From positions 124,001 to 188,000 of the forward strand of contig JALHQO010000001.1 of NCBI GenBank assembly GCA_022841905.1: a stretch of DNA of 64,000 bases. The letters are read 5' to 3'. Position 1 is the stretch's first letter; the number at the start of each line of letters is the position of its first letter. The notes beneath the pieces were generated by a model. The model had not been told where the DNA came from and did not search any database. It worked only from the letters and a program-made list of their open reading frames with translations. The translations under genes were made by a program, and so were the position numbers. Shown here piece by piece: positions 1-8,123 of this stretch. This stretch comes from Hyphomonadaceae bacterium (GTDB taxonomy: Bacteria > Pseudomonadota > Alphaproteobacteria > Caulobacterales > Aquidulcibacteraceae).

Positions 1-800
1 CGGCCATGTATGGCACCACCGATCTCGCCACGATCGTCCAGCGCGTGCGCGATCAGAAGCCGGACCTGATTCTCTACGTCGTCGACCAGCGCCAGGCCGA
101 TCACTTCGAACAGGTTTACCGCGCCGCCGCCAAGGCCGGCTACATTGCGCGCGAGCAGTTGGAGCATGTCGGCTTCGGCACCATGAACGGGTCAGATGGC
201 AAGCCGTTCAAAACCCGCGCCGGCGGCGTGCTGAAGCTCAATGACCTCATCGGCCAAGCCGAAGAGAAAGCGCGCGAGCGGCTGAAGGAAAACGAGATTG
301 ACGCCGATTTCTCGAAGGAAGAGTTCGAGGACGTCGCGCACAAGGTCGCCATCGCCGCGATCAAGTTCGCCGATCTCTCAAACTTCCGCGGCACCAGCTA
401 CATTTTCGATCTCGACCGCTTCATGAGCTTCGAAGGCAAGACCGGCCCGTATCTGCTCTACCAAGCCGTCCGCATCAAAAGCATTCTGCGCAAAGCGGAA
501 GAGCAAGGCGTGGCGCCTGGGCCGATCACAGTCGAGCACGAGGCCGAACGGGCGCTGACGCTGGCGCTCGACGCCTTCGACGGCGCGCTCACCGCCGCTT
601 ACGACAAAAAGGCGCCGCACTTTTTGGCCGAGCACGCCCATACGCTGGCGCAAGCCTTCTCCGGCTTCTTCGCCAACTGCCCGATCCTGCCGTCAGAGGG
701 CGCGGTCCGTGCTTCGCGCTTGGCGCTAGCGGGTGCAGCGCTGAAGCAGCTCACGCTGACGCTTGATCTGCTCGGCATCGACGTGCCGGAGCGCATGTAA
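1..800 (+). CDS. argS: Arginyl-tRNA synthetase, C-terminal part (5' end outside window)
   Basis: This is the 3' end of an arginine--tRNA ligase, which charges tRNA-Arg in the cytoplasm. About 265 residues are visible and the reading frame is open to the window edge (codons in phase with base 3), so the catalytic N-terminal part lies upstream of base 1. The visible part contains the conserved stretch [15 protein letters not shown] near residues 139-153. An all-helical DALR-type anticodon-binding domain follows and ends in the typical LGIDVPERM tail. The gene stops two bases before the convergent UPF0114 gene. Identification rests on recognition of the family; the truncation is a window artefact. 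Confidence 0.95.
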   Translation, partial: AMYGTTDLATIVQRVRDQKPDLILYVVDQRQADHFEQVYRAAAKAGYIAREQLEHVGFGTMNGSDGKPFKTRAGGVLKLNDLIGQAEEKARERLKENEIDADFSKEEFEDVAHKVAIAAIKFADLSNFRGTSYIFDLDRFMSFEGKTGPYLLYQAVRIKSILRKAEEQGVAPGPITVEHEAERALTLALDAFDGALTAAYDKKAPHFLAEHAHTLAQAFSGFFANCPILPSEGAVRASRLALAGAALKQLTLTLDLLGIDVPERM

Positions 801-802
801 GC

Positions 803-1357
803 CTAGTGCTTGTCGTGCACCTTGTGTGCGAGCTCAACGATCCAATCCATCAGCGCAACCGCAACACCCGACACGATGAAGGTCATGTGGATGATGGTGT
901 ACCAGAGTAGGTCGCGCTCTTCGTACTGATTGATGTTCATGAAAATCTTGAGCAGGTGAATGCCGCTGATCGCGACGATCGAGGCGATCAGTTTGATCTT
1001 CAGGCCGCTGAAATCGAGCGTGCCCATCCATTCTGGGCGATCGGGATCGTCCTTGGCGCCTTCCATCTTCGAGACGAAATTCTCGTAGCCCGAAAACAGA
1101 ATGATCAGCACCAGATTGCCGGCCAGCGAAAGATCGACGAGCGTCAGCACCAATAAGATGATGTCCGTCTCGTCCATCGTCAGCACCAGCGGCGCTTGCA
1201 GATAGAGTTCGCGGAAGAAGGTGATGATCAGAATCGCGAGCGCCGCGATCAGCCCGAGATAGACCGGCGCCATCAGCCAGCGGCTGGTGTAGATGATCCA
1301 CTCGATCGCCGCTTCCAGAAACGGCGTGCGGCGGCGGCGTTGGATGTCCTCGGTCAT
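803..1357 (-). CDS. UPF0114 / TIGR00645 (YqhA-like) membrane protein
   Basis: A 184-residue inner-membrane protein of the YqhA/UPF0114 family, whose function is unknown. I see membrane segments at about residues 30-50 (PVYLGLIAALAILIITFF) and 65-90, and two more in the C-terminal half. Between them is the family-typical block around SGYENFVSKMEGAKDDPDRPEWMG. The start at 1357 (MTEDIQ) is preferred over an in-frame start 66 bases upstream, because AGGGGACC sits just before it and the upstream residues are Arg-rich and unlike the family. It is convergent with argS. Confidence 0.85.
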   Translation of the reverse strand: MTEDIQRRRRTPFLEAAIEWIIYTSRWLMAPVYLGLIAALAILIITFFRELYLQAPLVLTMDETDIILLVLTLVDLSLAGNLVLIILFSGYENFVSKMEGAKDDPDRPEWMGTLDFSGLKIKLIASIVAISGIHLLKIFMNINQYEERDLLWYTIIHMTFIVSGVAVALMDWIVELAHKVHDKH

Positions 1358-1485
1358 GCGGTCCCCTAAAAGGCGGCGCGAACCTAGAGGGGCGCACGCG
1401 CGCCGCCAAGCCGCCTCTCGCAAGGGGAGGCTTGATCGCTCAGCGGGCCGGGCGGATGATCCCTGAACTCGGGGAGGGCATTAAA

Positions 1486-1932
1486 ATGTACGAGCACGGA
1501 ATGATTGCGCCGGTCGTGGCGCTGGTGATCTGGACCATGATCATGCTGGTCTGGCTCTACGCCACACGCATCCCGGCGATGGCGAAGGCGAAGGTCGATC
1601 CAGAGAAGATCAAGGACGGCGGCGCGCCGTTCGACATGCTGCCGGTGGGCCCGCGCCGGGTGGCCTCAAATTACAACCATCTGCACGAGCAGCCGACGCT
1701 CTTCTACGCGATCTGCTTTGCGCTCCAGTTCATGGATCAGACGCAGCCCATCAATATCGGCCTTGCCTGGCTCTACGTCGTGCTGCGCATCCTCCATTCG
1801 CTGATCCAGGCGACGGTCAACATCATCATGATCCGTTGGCTGGTGTTCATGGCGGCGTCCCTCGTGCTGGCCGCGCTGGCCTTTCACGCCGCAATGGCCG
1901 TGGGCATGGTCGACATGAGCTTCCTGCACTAG
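1486..1932 (+). CDS. MAPEG family membrane protein
   Basis: A 148-residue protein with four predicted membrane helices. The spacing and the motif block RVASNYNHLHEQPTLFYA match the MAPEG superfamily (membrane-associated eicosanoid/glutathione metabolism proteins). Bacterial members are mostly uncharacterised, and whether this one binds glutathione cannot be told from sequence alone. The ATG at 1486 follows GGGGAGGG at a good distance; an in-frame start 54 bases upstream is less likely. A palindromic element follows the gene. Confidence 0.85.
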   Translation: MYEHGMIAPVVALVIWTMIMLVWLYATRIPAMAKAKVDPEKIKDGGAPFDMLPVGPRRVASNYNHLHEQPTLFYAICFALQFMDQTQPINIGLAWLYVVLRILHSLIQATVNIIMIRWLVFMAASLVLAALAFHAAMAVGMVDMSFLH

Positions 1933-1948
1933 CGCCGACGAACTAACC

Positions 1949-1994
1949 ACCGTCATTCCGGGCTCCATGCTTCGCATTGCCCCGGATTGACGGT
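1949..1994. repeat. Intergenic palindrome, GTCATYCCGG type
   Basis: An imperfect inverted repeat between a plus-strand gene end (1932) and a minus-strand gene end (2002). The arms begin ACCGTCATTCCGGG and end CCCGGATTGACGGT, with two mismatches. The same outer arm recurs at 11935-12043. It can fold as a hairpin and may act as a bidirectional terminator or REP-like element. Confidence 0.5.
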
Positions 1995-2001
1995 GATGAT
2001 T

Positions 2002-3084
2002 TCAATTGCGCTCGGAAGCGCTTCCGTCGGCATCCATCCCGGCGATCCAATCGCGGATCAGCGCGACGCCGCGTTCGTCCACGAGCGTGCGGCCAAGCTC
2101 GGGCATCATCACGCCGGGATCGGTGCTGGCCATGCGGTGCAGCAGGATGGAGCGCTCAGGATGGCCGGGCTCGATTGAAAACTCGAACCCAGCCGAACCG
2201 CGACCCGCCGCAACCGGCCGCTTCAGCACGCCCCAGCGTGACGGATCATCCTGCGACCACGAAAGATCCAGTCCCGACGTATGCGCCGGTCCCGCCGGAT
2301 TATGGCAGTGGGCGCAATTCACATCGAGATAGGCGCGGGCGCGATCCGCGAGTGGCGTGTTCGTGTCGTAGGCGTTCGGGACGCGCGGGCTTGCGCTCGC
2401 CGGGAGGGGACTGAGCAGGCCTGTGCTATTCCAGTGGCCGATCTGGTTCGCTTCGCCCGAGGCGTAAGCGAAGTGGCGATTCAAATTCCGCGCACTGGGC
2501 CCGATTGGCGTCAGCTCACCATCCCGTGCATGGCAGCCGCTGCATTCGTTCACGTTCGGGACGTGCCAATCGAGCGCGATGGCTTGGCCATCTTCGTTGC
2601 TGAAGCTGACGGGCAGGTCCGCGCCGATCGGCGAATAGCGCGCCTCGGTCTGGGTCGCGTTCCACACATAGGGCAACGCCACCCAACCATCCGCGCGCCG
2701 GATCAGCAGCCGTGTTTCTAGAAAGCGCACGTTCTCGTCCGGGCGGCGCATGTCCGTTGCAAACGCGAACGTCTTGATCAGCACGGTGCCGACCGGAAAC
2801 TCGAACACGCCGTCGTCATTGTACGCAGCCTGCGCACCCGACGGAATGTAGACGTAGCGAAACTTCAGCGCCCCATCCGAATAGAGCGCGGTGTTGAGGT
2901 CATAGGGCGTCACCCGCGCCGTTGGCTCACGCGCGCCAGCGTCGCGGAAGAACCCGTAAGCCGAAAGCGTCGCCGCCGGCCGCGCCGCCATGATCGCCGC
3001 ATCGTTCACGCGCGCCGGCGCTTGTGCGGTGGCGCTCGCGACACATGCTAGGACGGCGCAAACGGCAATTAGTGCGCGGATCAA
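2002..3084 (-). CDS. Diheme c-type cytochrome, HNE_0200/SO2930 family (TIGR03806)
   Basis: A 360-residue exported protein with an N-terminal signal peptide (hydrophobic to about residue 20, cleavage near ATAQA). It has two heme c attachment motifs, CSGCH at 181-185 and CAHCH at 257-261. The family is known as the constant partner of a beta-helix repeat protein (TIGR03805), and that partner is the gene directly upstream. Function is unknown; it presumably carries electrons in the periplasm. The start codon is TTG, and the TTGA overlap with the upstream stop codon indicates translational coupling. Confidence 0.85.
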   Translation of the reverse strand: MIRALIAVCAVLACVASATAQAPARVNDAAIMAARPAATLSAYGFFRDAGAREPTARVTPYDLNTALYSDGALKFRYVYIPSGAQAAYNDDGVFEFPVGTVLIKTFAFATDMRRPDENVRFLETRLLIRRADGWVALPYVWNATQTEARYSPIGADLPVSFSNEDGQAIALDWHVPNVNECSGCHARDGELTPIGPSARNLNRHFAYASGEANQIGHWNSTGLLSPLPASASPRVPNAYDTNTPLADRARAYLDVNCAHCHNPAGPAHTSGLDLSWSQDDPSRWGVLKRPVAAGRGSAGFEFSIEPGHPERSILLHRMASTDPGVMMPELGRTLVDERGVALIRDWIAGMDADGSASERN

Positions 3085-4298
3085 TCGTCGATCTCCACTT
3101 CCTCCGGCTCTGCGAGCGCCAGGAGTGGCGGGAAGCTCGGATCGGGCGCGGCTTCGCTGAACGGCGAGCCGGCGACGGGCAGACCGAGCGACAGGAACGA
3201 GCCGGTGCGGTTACGCGTCGAGCGATTTTCGCGCATGACGATGCGCACGCTCTCATTGCGCGGCGTGCCGCCGACGGAATAGAGCGTCGCCCCGTCCCAA
3301 ACCACGTCCGGCATGCCGAGGCCCAATTGCGCCAGCGCCGCCAGATCGCCCACCGGCGCGTAGCCGACGTTTCCGAACGCATTGTTGCGGATCATGATGT
3401 TGCGCGGCAGCGGGTTGTAGTTCGGGTCCGTGAACTCCGCCCGGTAGGAGGTGACCAGCACGTTGATGGTGCCGTGATCGGCGATCTCGTTGTCGAACAC
3501 GTGCACGTCGCGATTGGCCATGATCAGTACGCCAGTGCCGGCCGGCACGGTGGCGACGATATTGCCGGCTGGTGCGAAGTTCGCCGTGTTGTTGCCGACG
3601 ATCTCATTGTCGAACACGCGCACCGAATGGCCGCCTTGTTGGGGCAGGCCGGGCAGGTCGAACACCAGGACGCCGCCGGTATTGTTGGTGGCGCGATTGC
3701 CGAAGACGTCGGCGTTGAAGCTGTTCTCGATCTCGATGCCGGCGACGTTGAACTCGGCCAGATTGTCGCGAACGATGATGTTGCGCGACTGGCCGACATA
3801 AATGCCGGCGTCGGACGCCCCGCGCGCGATCGAGTCGCGGATCATCACGTCGGAGCAATTTACCGGGTAGAGCCCGTAGGCGCCGTTGTTCTCGTTCGGC
3901 CCGCGCGACCACTCGACGCGGACGCCCTGGATGGTGATGCCGTCGCAGTCGCGCACCTTGATGGCGTCGCCGCGGGCGTTCTCGACCGCGAAGTCGCGCA
4001 GCACGACATCGTCGGCCGTCACCAGGAGGCCCTCGGCGCCGCGGCGCTGGGTGTCGAAGGAGAGGATGGAGCGGCCTTCGCCCTCGCCGCGGATGGTGAC
4101 GCGATCGACATTTAGCGATAGCCCGCTACTCAATTCAAAGCGGCCGCGCCCGATGCGAACGGTATCGCCCGGGCTTGCCTCGATCAAAGCGGTCTGCAGC
4201 GCCTGCTCAGCGCCTTCCCCAGCCCGTATGCGCCAAGTGCGTGCGTCGGCGACGCCAACCATCACCAACGCCGCCACGGCGGCTGCCACGAGCCTCAT
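3081..4298 (-). CDS. Parallel beta-helix repeat protein (TIGR03805 type), exported
   Basis: A 405-residue protein with a signal peptide (VAAAVAALVMVGVADA). After it come many short repeats of the right-handed beta-helix kind, for example residues 88-240 with recurring patterns such as NIIVRDNLAEFNVAGIEIEN. The N-terminal block resembles carbohydrate-binding or pectate-lyase-like helices, but no catalytic residues can be assigned. A strong GGGGAGGAA site precedes the ATG. It forms a two-gene operon with the downstream diheme cytochrome, an arrangement known from Shewanella and Hyphomonas whose role is not established. Confidence 0.85.
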   Translation of the reverse strand: MRLVAAAVAALVMVGVADARTWRIRAGEGAEQALQTALIEASPGDTVRIGRGRFELSSGLSLNVDRVTIRGEGEGRSILSFDTQRRGAEGLLVTADDVVLRDFAVENARGDAIKVRDCDGITIQGVRVEWSRGPNENNGAYGLYPVNCSDVMIRDSIARGASDAGIYVGQSRNIIVRDNLAEFNVAGIEIENSFNADVFGNRATNNTGGVLVFDLPGLPQQGGHSVRVFDNEIVGNNTANFAPAGNIVATVPAGTGVLIMANRDVHVFDNEIADHGTINVLVTSYRAEFTDPNYNPLPRNIMIRNNAFGNVGYAPVGDLAALAQLGLGMPDVVWDGATLYSVGGTPRNESVRIVMRENRSTRNRTGSFLSLGLPVAGSPFSEAAPDPSFPPLLALAEPEEVEIDD

Positions 4299-4369
4299 AC
4301 ATTCCTCCCCACACGTTTGCCGTAGCTTTGCCGGGGAGGCGGCCGCTGTAAAGCGGTGAGGGGCGTAGC

Positions 4370-4771
4370 TTAGCGGCGACCGAAACGAGCGACGACCGAG
4401 AGCAGGTCGCGCGCCAAGCCGGGATGACGCGCGGCCAGCAAGCCGCCGAGCGCGGTGACGGCCAGCGTCACGATCGGCCGCTCGCGGGCGATGTCGCCCA
4501 GGCCGAAGCCCATCAGCGGCGCCTCTTCCATCAGCTGCGCCTGCAACGCCGCGGCCTCACGCTCTTTCTCCTTGCGGCGATAGGCGGCGAACAAGGCAAA
4601 GAGCGCCACACCCAAGGTCGCCACCAAGGCGACGATTGACGCCGCACCTGGTGCGCCCACCATCGGCAGCATTAGCGCGTACAGCGAAAAGCCGAGCGAG
4701 AACACCGCCATCACGGCGGCCGCGCACGCCGCCGACGTGGCGATCACGGTGGCCATGGCGCGGTCGAACAT
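4370..4771 (-). CDS. Holin-like membrane protein, YqjE type
   Basis: A 133-residue protein with two membrane segments (about residues 8-35 and 42-65). A charged block, YRRKEKEREAAALQ, and a C-terminal hydrophobic stretch follow. The layout and the upstream DUF883-like gene match the YqjD/YqjE pair of enterobacteria. The start at 4771 overlaps the upstream stop codon by one base (TAATG), so the two genes are translationally coupled; the longer frame upstream lies inside the partner gene and is not used. The family call is by context and is moderate. Confidence 0.65.
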   Translation of the reverse strand: MFDRAMATVIATSAACAAAVMAVFSLGFSLYALMLPMVGAPGAASIVALVATLGVALFALFAAYRRKEKEREAAALQAQLMEEAPLMGFGLGDIARERPIVTLAVTALGGLLAARHPGLARDLLSVVARFGRR

Positions 4772-4989
4772 TAGCGCCTGCTCCCCAAGAGCAGGCCGAT
4801 CATCAGGCCGACGCCAAGCGTGGTGGCGGCGACCGCGACCGGGCGCTCGCGCCATTGACGTTTCATATACTTATGCGCCTCGTCGAGACCGTCCTCGACC
4901 GCCTCGCGTGCGGCCTCATACGCTTCCTCGGCGCGCTCACGCGCTTCTTCGGCAAGCTCGGCCGCGCGAGCTGCTTTGTCCTTAGCCAT
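4771..4989 (-). CDS. DUF883 / ElaB-YqjD-like tail-anchored protein
   Basis: A 72-residue protein. It has a long Ala/Glu-rich amphipathic helix (residues 4-40) that could form a coiled coil, then a single C-terminal membrane segment (VAVAATTLGVGLMIGLLLG) and a short basic tail. This matches the ElaB/YqjD family, whose E. coli members are tail-anchored inner-membrane proteins that bind ribosomes in stationary phase. The start at MAKDKAAR follows GGAGAACTTCAC; the 19 codons upstream look non-coding. It is coupled to the YqjE-like gene. Confidence 0.75.
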   Translation of the reverse strand: MAKDKAARAAELAEEARERAEEAYEAAREAVEDGLDEAHKYMKRQWRERPVAVAATTLGVGLMIGLLLGSRR

Positions 4990-5068
4990 GTGAAGTTCTC
5001 CTTGCCCAGACCCTAGAGGACATTGATTAAGTTCGCGCCCACACAAGCCCCTTAGGCGAGCCGCGAAT

Positions 5069-5740
5069 TTGATTCAGCGCACAAGATTGCCGAAAGTTCC
5101 GTCACTATCGTCCTTAACGTGGCCTGTATTGGCCGCGATCGCGATTAACCTTATCCCCTTGGCGGGCGTTCTGTTTTGGGGATGGAGCGCCTTTGCGCTC
5201 ATATTTCTCTACTGGTTGGAGAACGTCGTCATCGGCGTTCGCACGCTAGCCAGCATGATCGCAAACGCCGCCGTGGTCGGCGGGGTCAATTGGTTAGGCG
5301 CGCTTTTCTTCGGCGCCTTCTTCACCTTCCACTACGGGCTCTTCTGTTTTGGCCACGGCATTTTCGTCATCGCCTTGTTCGGCGGACAGACTGCTGTCAT
5401 CGGCGACACCATGCTCGATCTGGCCGGGGCGGCGCGGGCGCTGTTCGCGCAGCAGAGCGGCCTGCTGATCGGCTTCGCCTCGATCGTGTTCTGGCAGCTG
5501 GTGCAGTTTGGCCTGTTCATCGCGCGCGGCGAGGTCAGGCGGGTCAATTTGCTCGAACTGATGGGCGCGCCTTACCCGCGCATCATCGCGCTGCACGCCA
5601 CCATCATCTTCGGCGGCTTTCTGCTGCTGTTGCTGAACCAGCCGGTCTGGGGTCTTGCGGTCTTGTCCCTGGTCAAGATGGGGTGGGACATTGCCGAGGC
5701 GCGCAAGGCGGCGCAGCCGGTCGCAGCTAACGAGGCTTAA
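5069..5740 (+). CDS. DUF6498-type polytopic membrane protein
   Basis: A 223-residue hydrophobic protein with about six membrane helices. Features recognisable from the DUF6498 family include LIFLYWLENVVIGVRT near residue 45 and the central FFTFHYGLFCFGHGIF segment. No function is known. The start codon is TTG at 5069; a shorter in-frame start is possible. The stop codon overlaps the convergent Nudix gene by four bases (TTAA shared by both stops). Confidence 0.75.
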   Translation: MIQRTRLPKVPSLSSLTWPVLAAIAINLIPLAGVLFWGWSAFALIFLYWLENVVIGVRTLASMIANAAVVGGVNWLGALFFGAFFTFHYGLFCFGHGIFVIALFGGQTAVIGDTMLDLAGAARALFAQQSGLLIGFASIVFWQLVQFGLFIARGEVRRVNLLELMGAPYPRIIALHATIIFGGFLLLLLNQPVWGLAVLSLVKMGWDIAEARKAAQPVAANEA

Positions 5741-6177
5741 GCCATCGCCCGCGCGGCGGCGATTATGCGAAGCGTCTCGTCCCAGAGACCGAGCGCTTCC
5801 AGTTCGGCGGGTGCGAAGAAGCGGGCGTCACGTGCATCGTCGCCGGCTTTCGGTTCGCCCGCGATCCAGCGCGCGGCGTAGTCGATCAGCACGTAATGAC
5901 CCCAAGGCGGCTCGCCCTCGGCGCCGCGCCGACTCAGCACCGCATCGACGACATCGACGAGCCCGATCAACTCGGCCTCGCAACTTGTCTCCTCACGGAG
6001 TTCGCGCAAGGCTGCGTCGGCGGCGCGTTCGCCCCATTCGATCCGCCCGCCGGGCAGGGACCACGAATCTTCGAGCGGCGGCGTACCGCGCCGCACCAAA
6101 AGCACTTCATAGCCACGCAAACAGACCACGCCGACAGCGGCGATGGGCCTTTGGGGAGGGGGTGATGCGGTGTTCAT
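5737..6177 (-). CDS. Nudix hydrolase
   Basis: A 146-residue Nudix enzyme, expected to hydrolyse a nucleoside diphosphate linked to another group, using Mg or Mn. The Nudix box starts at Gly44, with Glu50 and the catalytic Arg58-Glu59 and Glu62-Glu63. The usual Gly near the end of the box is Ser65. The remainder (LPGGRIEWGE) resembles the ADP-ribose or NADH pyrophosphatase-like class, but the substrate cannot be assigned. It stands alone, convergent with the DUF6498 gene. Confidence 0.85.
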   Translation of the reverse strand: MNTASPPPQRPIAAVGVVCLRGYEVLLVRRGTPPLEDSWSLPGGRIEWGERAADAALRELREETSCEAELIGLVDVVDAVLSRRGAEGEPPWGHYVLIDYAARWIAGEPKAGDDARDARFFAPAELEALGLWDETLRIIAAARAMA

Positions 6178-6261
6178 CGTGCTTGCGCGATGTTTGCTGG
6201 GATCGGCGAAGACTCAAGAGAAATAAATCACTTAGCCGCGCCGGCGGCGGCGCTTTTGGCA

Positions 6262-6299
6262 AAAGAAAATGCGCGCCACCCGAAGGTGACGCGCATTTT
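6262..6299 (-). terminator. Rho-independent terminator after the H1-like gene
   Basis: A 15-bp stem (arms AAAATGCGCGCCACC and GGTGACGCGCATTTT, one G-T wobble) closes a CGAA tetraloop. Read on the minus strand it ends in TTTTCTTTT. It lies about 60 bases downstream of the minus-strand histone H1-like gene, which it should terminate. Confidence 0.8.
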
Positions 6300-6361
6300 G
6301 GACTCTCGTCCGTGTTCTTAGAAGCCTCGCTTGAGCGAGATCTCCAAAGAGCGTTCCCGAC

Positions 6362-6508
6362 TTAGCGGGAAGCGCGCTTGGCCTTGCGCTTCTTCGCGGC
6401 CTTCTTCGGAGCCGCCTTCTTTGCGGTCTTCGCCTTCTTCGGTGCAGCGCGCTTCTTCGCGGCCTTCTTGGCCACCTTCTTCGCTGCCTTCTTCTTTTTC
6501 ACGGCCAT
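6362..6508 (-). CDS. Histone H1-like Lys/Ala-rich small basic protein
   Basis: A 48-residue protein made almost only of Lys, Ala, Arg and Pro. It consists of AAKK/APKK repeats such as KKAAPKKAAKKRKAKR and starts MAVKKKKAAK. Such composition is typical of bacterial histone H1-like or HupB-tail proteins that bind DNA non-specifically, and a nucleoid role is inferred only from that. The ATG follows AAGGAGCCAGGGC, and a strong terminator lies downstream, so it appears to be an independent, well-expressed gene. The DNA is repetitive (AAG/GCG codons), but start, stop, ribosome site and terminator together argue for a real gene. Confidence 0.7.
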   Translation of the reverse strand: MAVKKKKAAKKVAKKAAKKRAAPKKAKTAKKAAPKKAAKKRKAKRASR

Positions 6509-6686
6509 GCCCTGGCTCCTTCTTAGTACGTTAACAACCGCCGCTTACGTCTTCGCATTGTCGTGTGCAAGCACATTCGACACGCAAAAAAATCCGCGCG
6601 ACGAAATTGCAACATCGCATCGCTTCGATTGCGAAGCAAGTTTGCGTTGTGAGTCGCGTGAGTCGCGTGTCGTTGTGAGACGATGA

Positions 6687-8075
6687 TCAGACGAACAATG
6701 CGCGCGGGTTCATTACGTTGTTCGGGTCGATCGCGCGCTTCACGGCGCGCATCATCGCGAGCGACTCCGGGTCCTTGAAGCGCGCCAGATCGGCGACGCG
6801 CGCGACGCCGATGCCGTGCTCGGCGGAGATCGAACCACCCAACGCGTCGGCGGTCTCATAGACCATTTGCGAGAGCGCCTCGCCCGGGAACGCGGCGGCG
6901 TCCGAGCCTGCCGGCTGCATCAGCGTGTAATGAAAATTGCCGTCGCCCATGTGACCGAAGGCGACGACGCGCACGCCCGCGCACATCCGCTCAGCCGCCG
7001 CATTGGCGCGTTCGAGGAAGAGCGGCGTCTGCGAAACCGGCACGCTGACGTCGTGGTTCACTTGCGCGCCTTCGGGCCTGTGGCCGGCCGATATGTCTTC
7101 TCGAATACGCCAGAAATCCCGCGCCTGGCTTGCGTTTTCAGCAATAAGCGCCGTTTCCGCTTCGCCCGCGCTGATGGCTGCGGCGAGCGCGTCTTCGATG
7201 CTCGCGCGCAAGCCCGCGGCGTCCATGCCCTCGAATTCGATCAGCGTCATGAACGGCGCGCCGGGGAGCGGATCGCGGCTCATCGGCACATTCTTGACGA
7301 CGAGATCGACCGAGCGCCGGTTCATGATCTCGAACGCCGCCACCGCCCCGGTCGCCGCCTTCATCCGGTGGAGCAGCGCCAGCGCCCGCTCCGGTGACGC
7401 GACGGCGGCGAGCGCCACTTGGTGTGCGCGCGGGCGCGGGAAGAGCTTGAGGCAGGCGCCCGTCACCACGCCCAGCGTCCCCTCGGCGCCGATGAAGAGC
7501 TGCTTCAGATCGTAGCCGGTGTTGTCCTTCCTCAGCCCCTTCAGTCCACGGAACACGTGGCCGTCCGGCAGCACGGCTTCGATGCCGAGAACGAGGTCGC
7601 GGATCATCCCGTAACGCAGCACATGCACGCCGCCAGCATTTGTGGAGATCAGTCCGCCGATCGTCGCGCTGCCTTCGCTCGCGAGGCTCAAAGGGAAGAG
7701 TCGATCCGATTCGCGCGCTGATTCCTGCACAGCCTGGAGAATCACTCCGGCGTCCGCGATCAGTGAGTCGTTTGCCGCATCGATCGCGCGAATACGGTTC
7801 ATGCGCTTCATCGAGAGCAACACTTCGCCGGCGGGGATCTGGCCGCCGACCAGGCCGGTGTTGCCGCCTTGCGGCGTGATCGACGCGCCTGCTGCAGCGC
7901 ACAAGCGCACGACGTCGGCCGTTTCCTCGGTCGTTGCGGGCATGGCGAGGAACGGTGTGTGCCCCGTGAAGCGCCCACGCCACTCTTTGAGGTACGGCGC
8001 CAGCGTTTCAGCGTCGGCGGCATAGCCCTTAGGGCCTAAGCGGGCGGCCAATTGTGCGTAGAGGTCGGTTGTCAT
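6687..8075 (-). CDS. FAD-binding oxidoreductase, GlcD / D-2-hydroxyacid dehydrogenase type
   Basis: A 462-residue flavoenzyme with an N-terminal PCMH-type FAD-binding domain (about residues 38-215; motifs ITPQGGNTGLVGG and EGSATIGGLISTNAGG). A C-terminal FAD-oxidase domain follows, with the metal/flavin motif GHMGDGNFHYT near residue 375 and SAEHGIGVAR near 418. These place it with D-lactate, glycolate (GlcD) and D-2-hydroxyglutarate dehydrogenases. Substrate is not determinable. It is about 180 bases from the H1-like gene and not obviously in an operon. Confidence 0.9.
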   Translation of the reverse strand: MTTDLYAQLAARLGPKGYAADAETLAPYLKEWRGRFTGHTPFLAMPATTEETADVVRLCAAAGASITPQGGNTGLVGGQIPAGEVLLSMKRMNRIRAIDAANDSLIADAGVILQAVQESARESDRLFPLSLASEGSATIGGLISTNAGGVHVLRYGMIRDLVLGIEAVLPDGHVFRGLKGLRKDNTGYDLKQLFIGAEGTLGVVTGACLKLFPRPRAHQVALAAVASPERALALLHRMKAATGAVAAFEIMNRRSVDLVVKNVPMSRDPLPGAPFMTLIEFEGMDAAGLRASIEDALAAAISAGEAETALIAENASQARDFWRIREDISAGHRPEGAQVNHDVSVPVSQTPLFLERANAAAERMCAGVRVVAFGHMGDGNFHYTLMQPAGSDAAAFPGEALSQMVYETADALGGSISAEHGIGVARVADLARFKDPESLAMMRAVKRAIDPNNVMNPRALFV

Positions 8076-8123
8076 GCGCCAAACCTAGGGCGCAACCCCT
8101 TCGCGTTGAAGCGTTTGTACGTC

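Noticed and set aside
3024-4115. 363-codon plus-strand frame opposite the beta-helix gene
   Set aside because: Low-complexity Arg/His/Asp/Ala composition typical of an antisense frame; the beta-helix protein on the other strand is clearly real.
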